A stretch of 41,294 bases of DNA, taken from assembly GCA_900544625.1 (NCBI GenBank), contig UQVR01000008.1, forward strand, positions 1-41,294. The letters are read 5' to 3'. A program made the translations under genes and the position numbers. Source of the stretch: an uncultured Mycoplasmatota bacterium. Lineage in GTDB: Bacteria; Bacillota_I; Bacilli_A; RF39; UBA660. This document shows, piece by piece, positions 1-8,178 of this stretch (positions within the stretch are counted from its first letter, which is position 1; each line of letters opens with the position of its first letter). Below the pieces are notes generated by a model. It ran no database searches. It was not told the DNA's origin and was given only the letters and a program-made list of their open reading frames with translations.

Positions 1-13
1 TTTTTGCATTATT

Positions 14-871
14 TCACCACTTTACTATTACTTGTTCTAATTCTAAATCTACATTTTTTTGCTTTTTTACTTCTTCTTTTATTTTCTTTATTAATGTAAT
101 TATATCATAACTTGTTGCATTATTTTCATTTATTATAAAATTTGCATGTTTCTTACTTACTTTTGCACCACCGATAGTTTTTTCTTTTAAATTACATTCT
201 TCAATTAATTTACCCGCAGATAAACCTTTGGGATTTTTAAATACTGAGCCTGCAGATGGATATTCTAATGGTTGAGTATTTTTTCTTTTTTCTAAATTTT
301 CTTTTATTATTTGCCATGATATATCACTATTACCAGGTATTAATTTAAATATTGCTCCGATTATTATTATATTAGAATTTTTAAATTCAGTATTGCGATA
401 CTCATATTTAATATTTTCTTTATTAATAAGCTTGATTAAACCCTCATCATAAACTAATACAGCACATAAATCATCAAATATTTCACTTCCATTTGCACCG
501 GCATTACCTATAATAGCTCCTCCAAGAGAACCGGGAATGCCATAAAGGTTTGTAAAGTTTGTGTATCCTTCATCTAAACATTTTTTTATAAATTCATTTA
601 ATGAAAGACCAGATCCTGCAAAAACACATGAATCTTTAATTAAAAAAGTATTTAATTTATCTAACTTAATTATTGCGCCATCAAAATCTTCATCAGGTAA
701 TATTACATTAGACCCTCCTCCAAGGATATAATACTTTATATCTTTTTTGATTAATTCTTCAATTGTATTTTTTAATTCTTCCATATCACTTGGCTTAATT
801 AAATACTTGGCAATACCACCAATACGATAAGTATTTAATTTTTTTAAATCAACATTTTCTTCATACTTCAT
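14..871 (-). CDS. murB: UDP-N-acetylenolpyruvoylglucosamine reductase MurB
   Basis: Flavoenzyme that reduces enolpyruvyl-UDP-GlcNAc to UDP-MurNAc with NADPH, in the cytoplasmic stage of peptidoglycan synthesis. The 285 residues match the short type II MurB of Gram-positives. Visible signatures are the FAD-binding ILGGGSNVILPD (about 49-60), GIPGSLGGAIIGNAGANG (111-128), YRNTEF with the substrate Arg near 159, SAGSVFKNP (206-214) carrying the proton-donor Ser209, and a C-terminal LELEQ with the catalytic Glu near 277-279. It starts at ATG 871 inside an ATGA overlap with the end of murG, so the two are translationally coupled and supply successive wall precursors. The gene appears complete and the identification is secure. 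Confidence 0.97.
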   Translation of the reverse strand: MKYEENVDLKKLNTYRIGGIAKYLIKPSDMEELKNTIEELIKKDIKYYILGGGSNVILPDEDFDGAIIKLDKLNTFLIKDSCVFAGSGLSLNEFIKKCLDEGYTNFTNLYGIPGSLGGAIIGNAGANGSEIFDDLCAVLVYDEGLIKLINKENIKYEYRNTEFKNSNIIIIGAIFKLIPGNSDISWQIIKENLEKRKNTQPLEYPSAGSVFKNPKGLSAGKLIEECNLKEKTIGGAKVSKKHANFIINENNATSYDIITLIKKIKEEVKKQKNVDLELEQVIVKW

Positions 872-1950
872 TTTAATATTTCCTTTATTTCATCATATAT
901 TATACTTGATGATTCTTTTATATTTAATTTTTCTAAATTATTTTTAAATTCATTATATAATTCATCATTATACACTAGTTCATTTATCATTACTTTTATA
1001 ATATTAGAATTTAAATCTTTTTCTTCAATTAACTCAGATACTTTCATATTTGCTAAGTCTAAGGCATTATAATATTGATGGTTATTAGCAACATATGGAC
1101 TTGGTATTAATATGCTTGGTATTTTTAAAGCCAAAATTTCTGATATGGTAGATGCTCCCGCTCTAGAAATTATAAGATATGCATCTTTCATAATACTAGC
1201 TAAATTGTCATAATATGGTACTACTTTGACATTTTCAGAAAAATCTGCATCTTTAATAAAATCATCATAATAATTTTTACCTGTTATATATAAAACTTTA
1301 TATTTTTCATCATCTATAGTGCTTAAGTAAGCTTTAAATTTATTATTTAACGTTTCACTTCCTAGGGAGCCCGCCACAATGATTATTAGTTTATCACTCG
1401 GCTTAAATCCTAAACTTACCTTAGATGTTTTTTTTATTGTTAAAGCATTTTCTCCGCAAGGATTACCTGTATAAACAACTTTTTTAGCATTACCAAAATA
1501 TGATCGGCTGTTCTTAAATGATATGCCTACTAAATCAGCATATTTCGATAAATGTATATTAGATTTTCCAGGAATACTATTTTGTTCATGGATAAATGTT
1601 TTTATCCCTAACTTTTTGGCAGCCTTAATAACTGGAAAAGTTACATATCCTCCACAACCAATTACGATATCTGGCTTAAACTTATTAAAAATTTCTAGAC
1701 ATTTATACATAGCTTTTTTTATTAAAAATATATTTTTTATATCTCGAACTATATTTGTTTTACTAAAACCATATATTTCTAAGCCTATATATTTTATTCC
1801 TATCTTAGGTACAATATCTTTTTCCATTCTATTATGTGTACCTATATATAATACTTCTAAATCTTTTTCACATTCTTGAAATTTTTTTATTATAGCTAAA
1901 GCTGGATAAATATGTCCTCCAGTTCCACCTGCTGATACAACAATCTTCAT
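868..1950 (-). CDS. murG: UDP-GlcNAc:lipid II transferase MurG
   Basis: Membrane-associated GT-B glycosyltransferase that adds GlcNAc to lipid I to give lipid II. The N-terminal GGTGGHIYPA glycine-rich loop (residues 8-17), HEQNSIPGKSN, the VAGSLGSETLN second glycine loop and the C-terminal ISRAGASTISE region are all present, and the length (360 residues) is normal. I place the start at ATG 1950, where MKIVVSAGG begins: an AGGTGG Shine-Dalgarno lies just upstream, and the longer open frame to 1986 adds twelve non-conserved residues. The stop overlaps the murB start (ATGA). It sits downstream of a phosphodiesterase gene in the same direction. Confidence 0.96.
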   Translation of the reverse strand: MKIVVSAGGTGGHIYPALAIIKKFQECEKDLEVLYIGTHNRMEKDIVPKIGIKYIGLEIYGFSKTNIVRDIKNIFLIKKAMYKCLEIFNKFKPDIVIGCGGYVTFPVIKAAKKLGIKTFIHEQNSIPGKSNIHLSKYADLVGISFKNSRSYFGNAKKVVYTGNPCGENALTIKKTSKVSLGFKPSDKLIIIVAGSLGSETLNNKFKAYLSTIDDEKYKVLYITGKNYYDDFIKDADFSENVKVVPYYDNLASIMKDAYLIISRAGASTISEILALKIPSILIPSPYVANNHQYYNALDLANMKVSELIEEKDLNSNIIKVMINELVYNDELYNEFKNNLEKLNIKESSSIIYDEIKEILK

Positions 1951-2005
1951 TATCAACCACCTATTACAATTATACACTAAATTCATTAATTTTTATAATA
2001 TATTT

Positions 2006-2587
2006 TCACAATTTGTAGTCATCCACTATATATTTTACATCTTTTTTTATTTTAATTGTGCCATATATTATTACTTCAATACCTTTTTTTTCAAAATTAT
2101 TTATTATATAATCGTTTGCTATTCCATCTAATAAACATATAAAATCCAAATCATAATCGGATTTGCTATTTAAAACATAATTTAATACTCCATACTTATA
2201 TTTATTATTTAACTTTCTTATTTCAAATATTATATTATTATTAAATGACATTATATAATAATTTCTTTTGTATTTATTTAATAACTTTAATAATTTATTT
2301 TTATCAATTTCTCTTTCTTTAATTTCTAAAAGTAAAATTTTATCAGTTTTTATTTTTAATAAATCTTCAAGTAATATTATATCTTTCATATCTTTATAAT
2401 TTATATTTCTTACTAAATTACCTTTATATAAAGTATTATGATAAATAATAAACTTTTTATCTAAAGTTGTTCTTATGTCACATTCTATTCCTATATATTT
2501 ATTATTTAATAATCCACTTTTTAATGCTTCATAAGAATTATCTTTTACTTTCTTATTCCATATTCCTCGATGGGCAATTAATTGCAT
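2006..2587 (-). CDS. Glycerophosphodiester phosphodiesterase-family protein (GDPD)
   Basis: GDPD-family TIM-barrel enzyme expected to hydrolyse glycerophosphodiesters or a related lipid head group using a divalent metal. The catalytic set is visible: HRG at 6-8, Glu35 and Asp37 in IECDIR, and His50 in YHN. At 193 residues it is shorter than typical GDPDs of about 240, but it runs to a plausible end, so it is a compact form. An AGGGTG Shine-Dalgarno precedes ATG 2587. No signal peptide is seen, so it probably acts in the cytoplasm on lipid-turnover products. The exact substrate cannot be read from the sequence. Confidence 0.88.
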   Translation of the reverse strand: MQLIAHRGIWNKKVKDNSYEALKSGLLNNKYIGIECDIRTTLDKKFIIYHNTLYKGNLVRNINYKDMKDIILLEDLLKIKTDKILLLEIKEREIDKNKLLKLLNKYKRNYYIMSFNNNIIFEIRKLNNKYKYGVLNYVLNSKSDYDLDFICLLDGIANDYIINNFEKKGIEVIIYGTIKIKKDVKYIVDDYKL

Positions 2588-2625
2588 AAAAAAACACCCT
2601 AGTAAATTATACTCAAGTGTTTAAT

Positions 2626-2715
2626 TTAAAATGCTACCATAACAGAAATATATATTAGTAATAACACCACACTTACTAATGATATTTTTGTTATATTTAA
2701 TTTATTATCTTTCAT
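2626..2715 (-). CDS. 29-residue single-span membrane peptide
   Basis: A short reading frame, ATG 2715 to TAA 2626, is preceded by GAGG at a suitable spacing. It encodes a polar, lysine-containing start (MKDNKLNITK) followed by about 17 hydrophobic residues (VSVVLLLIYISVMVAF) to the end, giving one predicted membrane span. It lies between the Flg_new-repeat gene and the GDPD gene in the same direction. I do not recognise a family. The good ribosome binding site and clean membrane segment argue for a real small protein, but with 29 codons chance cannot be excluded. Confidence 0.5.
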   Translation of the reverse strand: MKDNKLNITKISLVSVVLLLIYISVMVAF

Positions 2716-2799
2716 ACATTCCTCAATTCTTTTTTATTTTACCAAAATTTCCAGTTGTAATCAAGATAATATATTTAACTTTGACATATGCTTGTCAAT

Positions 2800-3090
2800 T
2801 TATTCAACTATTTTTTCCCACTTTGCTTCAAGATTTATATTCTTTTTAATTGGTGTATTAAAATCGAATTTTTCACCATCTAAATACCACCCTAAAAATT
2901 TATATTCATCGCTTTTCGGCGCTACAGGTTCTGTAATTTTTTCTCCAACTTTAACTGTAATTGGTGCTATACCAGCTCCAATTTTAGCTGTAAAAGAAAC
3001 CGTAACACTACGAAAATACATAAAGTATAGTATTGCAAAGACTGCAATTACACTTCCTAATATTAGAGTTAAGATTGTTTTATTTTTCAT
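2800..3090 (-). CDS. Membrane-anchored Listeria-Bacteroides (Flg_new) repeat protein
   Basis: A 96-residue protein with one N-terminal hydrophobic segment (about 5-26) followed by a single Flg_new/InlB B-repeat-like beta unit. The signature is the run from VTVSF through KVGEKITEPVAPK to FLGWYLDGEKFDF and a closing EAKWEK. Such units normally occur in tandem on surface proteins; one copy on a membrane anchor is a minimal form. The predicted location is the outer face of the membrane. It follows the 3092-3502 gene with a one-base gap and so probably shares its transcript. Function is unknown, possibly wall-associated protein contact. Confidence 0.8.
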   Translation of the reverse strand: MKNKTILTLILGSVIAVFAILYFMYFRSVTVSFTAKIGAGIAPITVKVGEKITEPVAPKSDEYKFLGWYLDGEKFDFNTPIKKNINLEAKWEKIVE

Positions 3091-3091
3091 A

Positions 3092-3502
3092 TTATCTTCC
3101 CTTTCCTATTTCTTCAGTTAATTCCATTACATGAATTTTTTTAAGTTCTAATTCTAAAATATATAATTTCTTTAAATATTTATCTAATAATTCTTTTTTT
3201 AATCCCTTATTTTTTAAAGTTAACAAATATTCTTTTATTCTTTCTATTTCTGTGTAAGCTATTAGGACATCTGTGCTAGTAGTATCATCATTTGAAACTA
3301 ATGAATAAATAAGCTTTAATAATTTAGAATATTCTTTATCTATTTTATGTTCCCACAAAGTATTTAACATATTGGGGTCAAGAATAGTTATTTTTTTTAC
3401 TTCATTATATCCTTTTTTAGGTGAAAAAGTGTAACTTGCTTTTTCTTGATATAATAAAACTTTATGTTCTTCTTTATTATTTTTTAATATATAACTACTC
3501 AT
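3092..3502 (-). CDS. Uncharacterised helical protein downstream of trmD
   Basis: 136 residues that I cannot assign to a family. The N-terminal third (YILKNNKEEHKVLLYQEKAS) looks beta-rich. The rest is strongly helical and charged, with leucine/lysine heptad-like stretches (about 60-125) suggesting an alpha-helical bundle or coiled coil. There is no signal or membrane segment. It overlaps the trmD 3' end by 8 bases and is followed one base later by the Flg_new-repeat gene, so it belongs to the tRNA/rRNA modification operon by position. Position alone does not show a role in translation. Confidence 0.75.
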   Translation of the reverse strand: MSSYILKNNKEEHKVLLYQEKASYTFSPKKGYNEVKKITILDPNMLNTLWEHKIDKEYSKLLKLIYSLVSNDDTTSTDVLIAYTEIERIKEYLLTLKNKGLKKELLDKYLKKLYILELELKKIHVMELTEEIGKGR

Positions 3503-4169
3503 GATCTTCCTCCATTAAATCAGGTCTTAAGATTTTAGTTTTTTCTATTCTTGAAATATTTCGATACTCTTCAATATTTTTATGATTACCAGATAGTAAA
3601 ACTTTAGGAACTTCTAGACCTCGATATACAGATGGTTTTGTGTAAGTAGGATAATCAAGGAATGATGAATTAAATGATTCATCTTCTAGACTTTTACTTG
3701 TGATGACTCCAGGAATAAGTCTCGCAATAGAATCTGTTATAGCCATTGAAGGAATTTCTCCCCCAGTTAAAATATAATCTCCAATTGATATAACTTCATC
3801 CACCCTAGTTTTAATTCGTTCATCAAATCCTTCATAGTGCCCACATAAAATAATTAAATGTTTATGTTCTAATAATCTTTTAGCAACACTTTGTTTATAT
3901 TTTGTCCCTTCAGGGCTAAGCATTATAATATAAGCATCTTTAGTATTAATACTATCTAAGCATTCAAATATTGGCTCACATCTTAAAATCATGCCAGATC
4001 CACCGCCATAAGGAGTATCATCTACTTGCTTATTATTTAAAGGAGAATAGTCTCTAAAATTAATTAAGTTAACTTCTAATAAACCTTTTTCTATAGCTCT
4101 TTTTATAATAGATGTATTTATAAAACCATCAAACATTTCCGGAAAAAGTGTCAATATATCTATTTTCAT
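3495..4169 (-). CDS. trmD: tRNA (guanine37-N1)-methyltransferase TrmD
   Basis: SPOUT-class knotted methyltransferase that makes m1G37 next to the anticodon, preventing +1 frameshifting. Motifs are the N-terminal LTLFPEMFDGF, DDTPYGGGSGMILRCEP (about 50-66), ILCGHYEGFDERI and the knot sequence SIGDYILTGGE. The C-terminal HKNIEEYR region that contacts tRNA is present. At 224 residues it is close to the usual length. It follows rimM by 10 bases, the classic rimM-trmD order, and overlaps the next gene by 8 bases. Identification is secure. Confidence 0.97.
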   Translation of the reverse strand: MKIDILTLFPEMFDGFINTSIIKRAIEKGLLEVNLINFRDYSPLNNKQVDDTPYGGGSGMILRCEPIFECLDSINTKDAYIIMLSPEGTKYKQSVAKRLLEHKHLIILCGHYEGFDERIKTRVDEVISIGDYILTGGEIPSMAITDSIARLIPGVITSKSLEDESFNSSFLDYPTYTKPSVYRGLEVPKVLLSGNHKNIEEYRNISRIEKTKILRPDLMEEDHE

Positions 4170-4179
4170 ATATACCTCC

Positions 4180-4668
4180 TTAAAAAATTAATTCTTTAGC
4201 ATTTTTAGTATATAATATTTTTTTATTTAAATCAAATTTACTTATATAGTTATCAATTAATGGAATTAAAAATTCTTTACTTCCTTTTACTTTTATTAAA
4301 ACATTATTACCATTTAATACTTCAATTATTTTACCTAATTTAGTATTATCGTCATCTATTACTTCACTATTTATTAAATCTTTATAAAGGTATTCAGATT
4401 CTTTTAAACCTAAATCTATTCTTTTTATATAAATATTAAATCCCACATATTTTAAAATATCATTTATATTATTTAAATTATCTATTTTAAGTAAAACATA
4501 GTTTTTATGATATCGAATACCACTTATTACATGTTCAATATTATTTATTAATATTTTTTTATTTACTTGATATGCTCTATCACAATATTCAAAATCACTT
4601 ATTACTTTTAATTCTCCCTTTATTCCAAAAGTACTAACAGTTTTTCCTATATAAATCATTTCATTCAT
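4180..4668 (-). CDS. rimM: 16S rRNA maturation factor RimM
   Basis: Ribosome-associated factor for 30S head assembly that binds protein S19. The N-terminal beta-barrel begins YIGKTVSTFGIKGELKV, diagnostic for RimM, and a C-terminal PRC-barrel-like segment ends near FLIPLIDNYISKFD. I choose ATG 4668 (MNEMIYIGK): AGGT lies at proper spacing before it, whereas ATG 4680 has no site. The chosen start overlaps the stop of the upstream methylase by 8 bases. It sits directly before trmD as in most bacteria. The sequence is AT-biased and lysine-rich, but all core positions look intact. Confidence 0.93.
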   Translation of the reverse strand: MNEMIYIGKTVSTFGIKGELKVISDFEYCDRAYQVNKKILINNIEHVISGIRYHKNYVLLKIDNLNNINDILKYVGFNIYIKRIDLGLKESEYLYKDLINSEVIDDDNTKLGKIIEVLNGNNVLIKVKGSKEFLIPLIDNYISKFDLNKKILYTKNAKELIF

Positions 4669-5371
4669 GGTATACCTCATACATTATTATACTTGCAGCA
4701 ACTCCAGCATTTAAAGATTCACAAGTATCCATCATTTTAATATTTATAAATTCATCACACATATTCTTAGTTTCATTTTTCATGCCACTACCTTCATTAC
4801 CAATTACGATAGCAACATTTTCTTTTCTAATATTTCTTACATCCATTCCCTTTTTTACATCTGTCCCTATTAATTTATATCCTAGATTTTTTAATACCGG
4901 TATTATTTCGCTTAAATCTCTTCTTATAATATTTAAATTAAATATCATTCCTTCAGTAGCTCGAACTACTTTCGGATTATAAAGGTCAACTGAATCATCA
5001 CTTAAAATGATTGTATTTATATTAAATGCTGTAGCACTTCTTATAATTGTACCTAAATTTCCTGGATCTTGTAAATTATCTAAAATCAAAATATTACCAT
5101 TTATGGCATCTTCAGGAATGAAATTAACTACTGCAACATTATAACTTATTGATTGTTGATTGCTTATTTTTTCCATTATTTCTTTGGTTACAAAGTACTC
5201 AGCATTTTCATCAACACAACTAATTACATACTCAATTAAATTATTTTTTTTTGCTTCATCAATTAAATGATCTCCTTCGACAATAAATTTTCTTTCTTTA
5301 TCTCTTACTTTTTTATTTTTTAGGGAAACCCAAAATTTGACTAAATCATTATGCATACTTGTTATTTTCAT
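4661..5371 (-). CDS. SpoU/TrmH-family RNA 2'-O-methyltransferase
   Basis: SPOUT methyltransferase that moves a methyl group from SAM to a ribose 2'-OH of rRNA or tRNA. The three SpoU motifs are clear: ILDNLQDPGNLGTIIRSA (motif 1, about 93-110), IVIGNEGSGM (motif 2) and DTCESLNAGVAASIIMYE (motif 3) at the C-terminus. The N-terminal 80 residues form the L30e-like substrate-binding domain. The length of 236 and the lack of further domains resemble YsgA/RlmB-type enzymes; the target nucleotide cannot be told. It overlaps the YgjP gene by 4 bases upstream and rimM by 8 bases downstream. Confidence 0.92.
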   Translation of the reverse strand: MKITSMHNDLVKFWVSLKNKKVRDKERKFIVEGDHLIDEAKKNNLIEYVISCVDENAEYFVTKEIMEKISNQQSISYNVAVVNFIPEDAINGNILILDNLQDPGNLGTIIRSATAFNINTIILSDDSVDLYNPKVVRATEGMIFNLNIIRRDLSEIIPVLKNLGYKLIGTDVKKGMDVRNIRKENVAIVIGNEGSGMKNETKNMCDEFINIKMMDTCESLNAGVAASIIMYEVYHE

Positions 5372-6003
5372 CCTTTTAACCTCTTTCTTGCTTCTTTATA
5401 ATTCGGGTATGCAAGTCCCACGAGATACCAAAAGTTCTTGCTATGATTTGCTTCAAAAAAATGACATAGCTCATGAATTATAACATAGTCTAATAATTCA
5501 ATATCTTTTTTTAACAACTCAGTATTTAAAGTAACTGTTTTTTTACTTGGATTGCATACTCCCCATCTAGTTAACATACTTCTAAACTTCAATGTGAATT
5601 CTGGTAGATTAGAAAAACATTTTTTAGCTATTTCAACTTCAGATGTAAAAACCCTTTGAACCTCACTTTTATAAAATAATTCTAAAGCTTTCATTGATGG
5701 AGTATAAACAGTATCGCCCTCAAATCTTATTCCCATTTCTGATTCTTTTATTTCAATAAAGTATTTCTTTCCTAAATATAAAAATAATTCATTATCTTTG
5801 GAATTTTCATATGCATGTTCATACATTTTTAAAATGCTTTCTTCATTTTTTTCTATCATTTTTAAAATGTTTTCTTTACCTAAATATATAGGACATGTAA
5901 CATGAATTTTCAAGTCATCTTTTACTCTAAAATATATATTTTTATTATTTTTTCTAATTAAAACAACTTCTAGTTCTTGTCCATTACTTGCTTTGTATAT
6001 CAT
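5368..6003 (-). CDS. YgjP-type zinc metallopeptidase (M48-like)
   Basis: Soluble metallopeptidase-family protein of the YgjP/WLM-like group. The zinc motif is VIIHELCHFFEANHSKNFW near the C-terminus: HELCH supplies two ligands and the catalytic Glu, with another His five residues on. The upstream LKFRSMLTRWGVCN and VTLNTELLKK segments are typical YgjP signatures. No signal peptide or membrane span is seen. The 211 residues make it slightly short. It overlaps mscL by 20 bases at its start and the methylase by 4 bases at its end. The physiological substrate of this family is unknown. Confidence 0.9.
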   Translation of the reverse strand: MIYKASNGQELEVVLIRKNNKNIYFRVKDDLKIHVTCPIYLGKENILKMIEKNEESILKMYEHAYENSKDNELFLYLGKKYFIEIKESEMGIRFEGDTVYTPSMKALELFYKSEVQRVFTSEVEIAKKCFSNLPEFTLKFRSMLTRWGVCNPSKKTVTLNTELLKKDIELLDYVIIHELCHFFEANHSKNFWYLVGLAYPNYKEARKRLKG

Positions 6004-6367
6004 TTTTTAATAAGTCCCTTATTTCTTCTAGAGTTTTTAATTCTTCACTCTTAACAGGTTTTGCTGTTTTTTCTTCCTCTTTATGTGTAACTTTATTAAC
6101 AGTTTTTACTACAATAAACAAACAAAATGCTACGATTAAAAAATCAATTACACTTTGTATAAAAGCTCCATACATAATTTTTGTATCTCTAAATGTTATT
6201 GAAAGACTTGAAAAATCAACACCTCCGACAATCAAACCAATAATTGGTGTAAAAATATTATTTACTAAACTTGTTACAATTGATGAGAATGCTCCCCCAA
6301 CTATAACTCCAACTGCTAAATCTAAAACATTTCCTTTAGCTATAAACTTTTTAAATTCTTTTAACAT
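5984..6367 (-). CDS. mscL: Large-conductance mechanosensitive channel MscL
   Basis: Pentameric membrane channel that opens under tension to release solutes after hypo-osmotic shock. The N-terminal MLKEFKKFIAKGNVLDLAVGVIVGGAF helix leads into TM1, the pore-lining segment; the loop is short, and TM2 lies at about 70-92 (FIQSVIDFLIVAFCLFIVV). The cytoplasmic helix ends KTLEEIRDLLKN, as is typical. At 127 residues it has family length. AAGGAAGTG lies upstream of ATG 6367. It heads the operon that runs into the YgjP, methylase, rimM and trmD genes. Confidence 0.96.
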   Translation of the reverse strand: MLKEFKKFIAKGNVLDLAVGVIVGGAFSSIVTSLVNNIFTPIIGLIVGGVDFSSLSITFRDTKIMYGAFIQSVIDFLIVAFCLFIVVKTVNKVTHKEEEKTAKPVKSEELKTLEEIRDLLKNDIQSK

Positions 6368-6396
6368 GTTATCACTTCCTTATGGAATAATTATAC

Positions 6397-6426
6397 AAAA
6401 AAAAGATAGATTAATCTATCTTTTTT
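6397..6426. terminator. Bidirectional rho-independent terminator
   Basis: Perfect AT-rich hairpin with arms AAGATAGA and TCTATCTT, a TTAA loop and A/T runs on both sides. It lies between the HD-domain gene and mscL and can end minus-strand transcripts of the HD gene. Confidence 0.85.
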
Positions 6427-6432
6427 AGCAAA

Positions 6433-6915
6433 TTATCTTTGAATAATCATAAAATTAAAGAAAAATAAGAATGTCGCTCCAATTTTCATTGGAATTTTAT
6501 ATTTGGTGCACTCTTTAATGGCTATTAATTTATCCGATATTGAAACTATCCATGTTTCTTTGTATTTTGGTATTCTTAATGTTGCAGGAAACATATGATT
6601 ATATATTATATCTTCTTGCATTTTATTTATATTAAATACTCTTTTTGCATTTTTTAATGCTGTTTTTGGATGTCCTTTAAAACTAGATTCTTCAAAACTA
6701 TGAAAAAAATCATGTAAAAGTGCCGCTCTTGTAGTTTCTTTAATTGTTTTTATTTTAAATAATTTACATATATTATATGTTAATTTGGCAACACTTAAAG
6801 AATGATCTAACCTGGATATCCCATGATGATATTCATGTCTTAGGGATATTACTTCATCATTTTTTAAAATATCATTTATTACATTGTTAAACTCAACTTG
6901 TTTTTTTATTTTCAT
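6433..6915 (-). CDS. HD-domain phosphohydrolase-like protein
   Basis: Metal-dependent HD-superfamily protein of 160 residues. The HD ligands are visible in order: a His in LDHSLSVAKL (about 37), the doublet in AALLHDFFHS (about 68-69), a His in YNHMFP (about 107) and an Asp in VSISDKLIAI (about 128). The C-terminus ends in a hydrophobic phenylalanine-rich stretch (FLFFFNFMII) that may act as a membrane anchor. There is no effector domain. The family includes nucleotide phosphohydrolases, and the substrate cannot be inferred. It is monocistronic, with a terminator just downstream. Confidence 0.85.
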   Translation of the reverse strand: MKIKKQVEFNNVINDILKNDEVISLRHEYHHGISRLDHSLSVAKLTYNICKLFKIKTIKETTRAALLHDFFHSFEESSFKGHPKTALKNAKRVFNINKMQEDIIYNHMFPATLRIPKYKETWIVSISDKLIAIKECTKYKIPMKIGATFLFFFNFMIIQR

Positions 6916-6971
6916 TTTACATCACTTTTAACATTATACCATAACAATAATAAAATGTTTCATAAATTTGT

Positions 6972-7481
6972 CTATTTTACATCGTTTTCTTCAAGAAGTT
7001 TTAATATTTTCTTTTGATTTGCTTGTAAATCTTTCATTTGTTCGTGTAACACTTCCAAAATAAGTTCGCTTTTTAAATCTGTTTTATAGTCATTTAAGCT
7101 TCTTAAACTATCCTTTTTAGCTGCTCTATTTTGACTCATCATAATAATTGGGGCTTGTAATGCTGCAATACACGATAATATTAGATTAAGTAAAATAAAT
7201 GGATATTCATCAAATTTAACTATCATAATAGTATTTATAAACATCCATATGATAAGAAAAATACAAAAGCCAACAATAAAGCCCCATGAGCCTGCTATTT
7301 CAGTTACTTTATCTGCTAATTTATCCCCCATTGTTCTTCTTTCATCTTCTTCTTTATCAGAATCAATCGCTGTAGGATTGTCAAGTAACATTTCAATTAA
7401 TTCATCTTCATCTGTTACATCAAAATCCCTATTTAATAATTGTTTTACTAATTTTTCTTTTCTGCTATTTCTTTCCATCAT
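6972..7481 (-). CDS. DUF1003 membrane protein
   Basis: 169-residue inner-membrane protein of the DUF1003 family. Two membrane spans (about 65-85 and 97-117) are separated by the signature FDEYPFILLNLILSCIAALQ, followed by the near-invariant APIIMMSQNRAAKKD. A charged N-terminal domain and a C-terminal coiled coil (about 140-167) face the cytoplasm. Two ATGs, at 7481 and 7478, follow GGAGG; the second has the better spacing, so one residue is uncertain. The gene overlaps the end of the DUF1287 gene by 17 bases. The function of the family is unknown. Confidence 0.92.
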   Translation of the reverse strand: MMERNSRKEKLVKQLLNRDFDVTDEDELIEMLLDNPTAIDSDKEEDERRTMGDKLADKVTEIAGSWGFIVGFCIFLIIWMFINTIMIVKFDEYPFILLNLILSCIAALQAPIIMMSQNRAAKKDSLRSLNDYKTDLKSELILEVLHEQMKDLQANQKKILKLLEENDVK

Positions 7482-8106
7482 TTAACCTCCATCTATAATG
7501 TCCTAAAATTTCATTTTTAAATAACCCATCATACTCATATGCTTGATACATATGTTGATGTAATATATAATTTTCATTCTTACTATTTACCTTATCACTA
7601 ACTATGGCAATATGTTTTTTATATACTACAATATCACCTGGATTAAAATCAGAATCATTTGCTAATTTTAAAGCATTTCTGTCTAAATAAACTTTTATAT
7701 TTCTAACTCTTCGAAAATCTATATTTGTATCTCCGACATCTTCATCATATTCATCTTTATTATTTTTAATATCTTCATCTATTAATGTTTTAAAATCATA
7801 TCCGGCATTCTTTAGCGCATACCAGATTATATCTGTACATACTCTATATTCATCTGTAGGATATCCTCCATCATAATATTTACTTTTATATTTTGGCTTT
7901 TTGCTTATAAAATCTTTAGCACCGTTTAATATATCTGTATAATCATCTAAACCATCCGAATCATAATCTATATCACTTTTTATAACATCTTCATATTTAG
8001 GTTTTATAAACTTATCTTTTACATCTGTTTTAAAAAAAGCTATTATTGCAAGAAGTAATATTAAAAATAAAACTAGCATGTTCCCAAACCTTAAAAAAAA
8101 CTTCAA
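7465..8106 (-). CDS. DUF1287 NlpC/P60-like cysteine hydrolase, membrane-anchored
   Basis: Extracytoplasmic protein of the DUF1287 family, distantly related to NlpC/P60 cysteine peptidases and so a candidate cell-wall amidase. A single N-terminal span (FGNMLVLFLILLLAIIAFF) anchors it. The likely nucleophile lies in YRVCTDIIWYALK, and the His partner in GDIVVYKKHIAIVSDK. I start it at TTG 8106 because GGTGAT sits five bases upstream; the open frame extends twelve bases further to another TTG at 8118 without a usable site. It overlaps the DUF1003 gene by 17 bases, so the pair is cotranscribed. Confidence 0.87.
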   Translation of the reverse strand: MKFFLRFGNMLVLFLILLLAIIAFFKTDVKDKFIKPKYEDVIKSDIDYDSDGLDDYTDILNGAKDFISKKPKYKSKYYDGGYPTDEYRVCTDIIWYALKNAGYDFKTLIDEDIKNNKDEYDEDVGDTNIDFRRVRNIKVYLDRNALKLANDSDFNPGDIVVYKKHIAIVSDKVNSKNENYILHQHMYQAYEYDGLFKNEILGHYRWRLNDGKK

Positions 8107-8153
8107 AATAATCACCAATTTAATTATATCACTTTATCTATTTATAGAAAAGA

Positions 8154-8178
8154 AAAAACTTCCGATTGGAAGTTTTTA
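8154..8178 (-). terminator. Rho-independent terminator of the pilin gene
   Basis: Stem AAAACTTCC / GGAAGTTTT with a four-base loop, followed on the minus strand by a T-rich stretch. It overlaps the pilin stop codon and separates it from the DUF1287 operon. Confidence 0.85.

Noticed and set aside
1523..1879. Long plus-strand open frame opposite murG
   Set aside because: It lies wholly inside a conserved minus-strand gene, lacks a ribosome binding site and its translation looks like a hydrophobic mirror of AT-rich codons. The same applies to plus-strand frames opposite parC, parE, lepA, hemW and tyrS.
2781..2798. TTGACA/TGTCAA hairpin after the Flg_new gene as a terminator
   Set aside because: Only six pairs and no T-run on the minus strand; downstream genes in the same direction suggest read-through.
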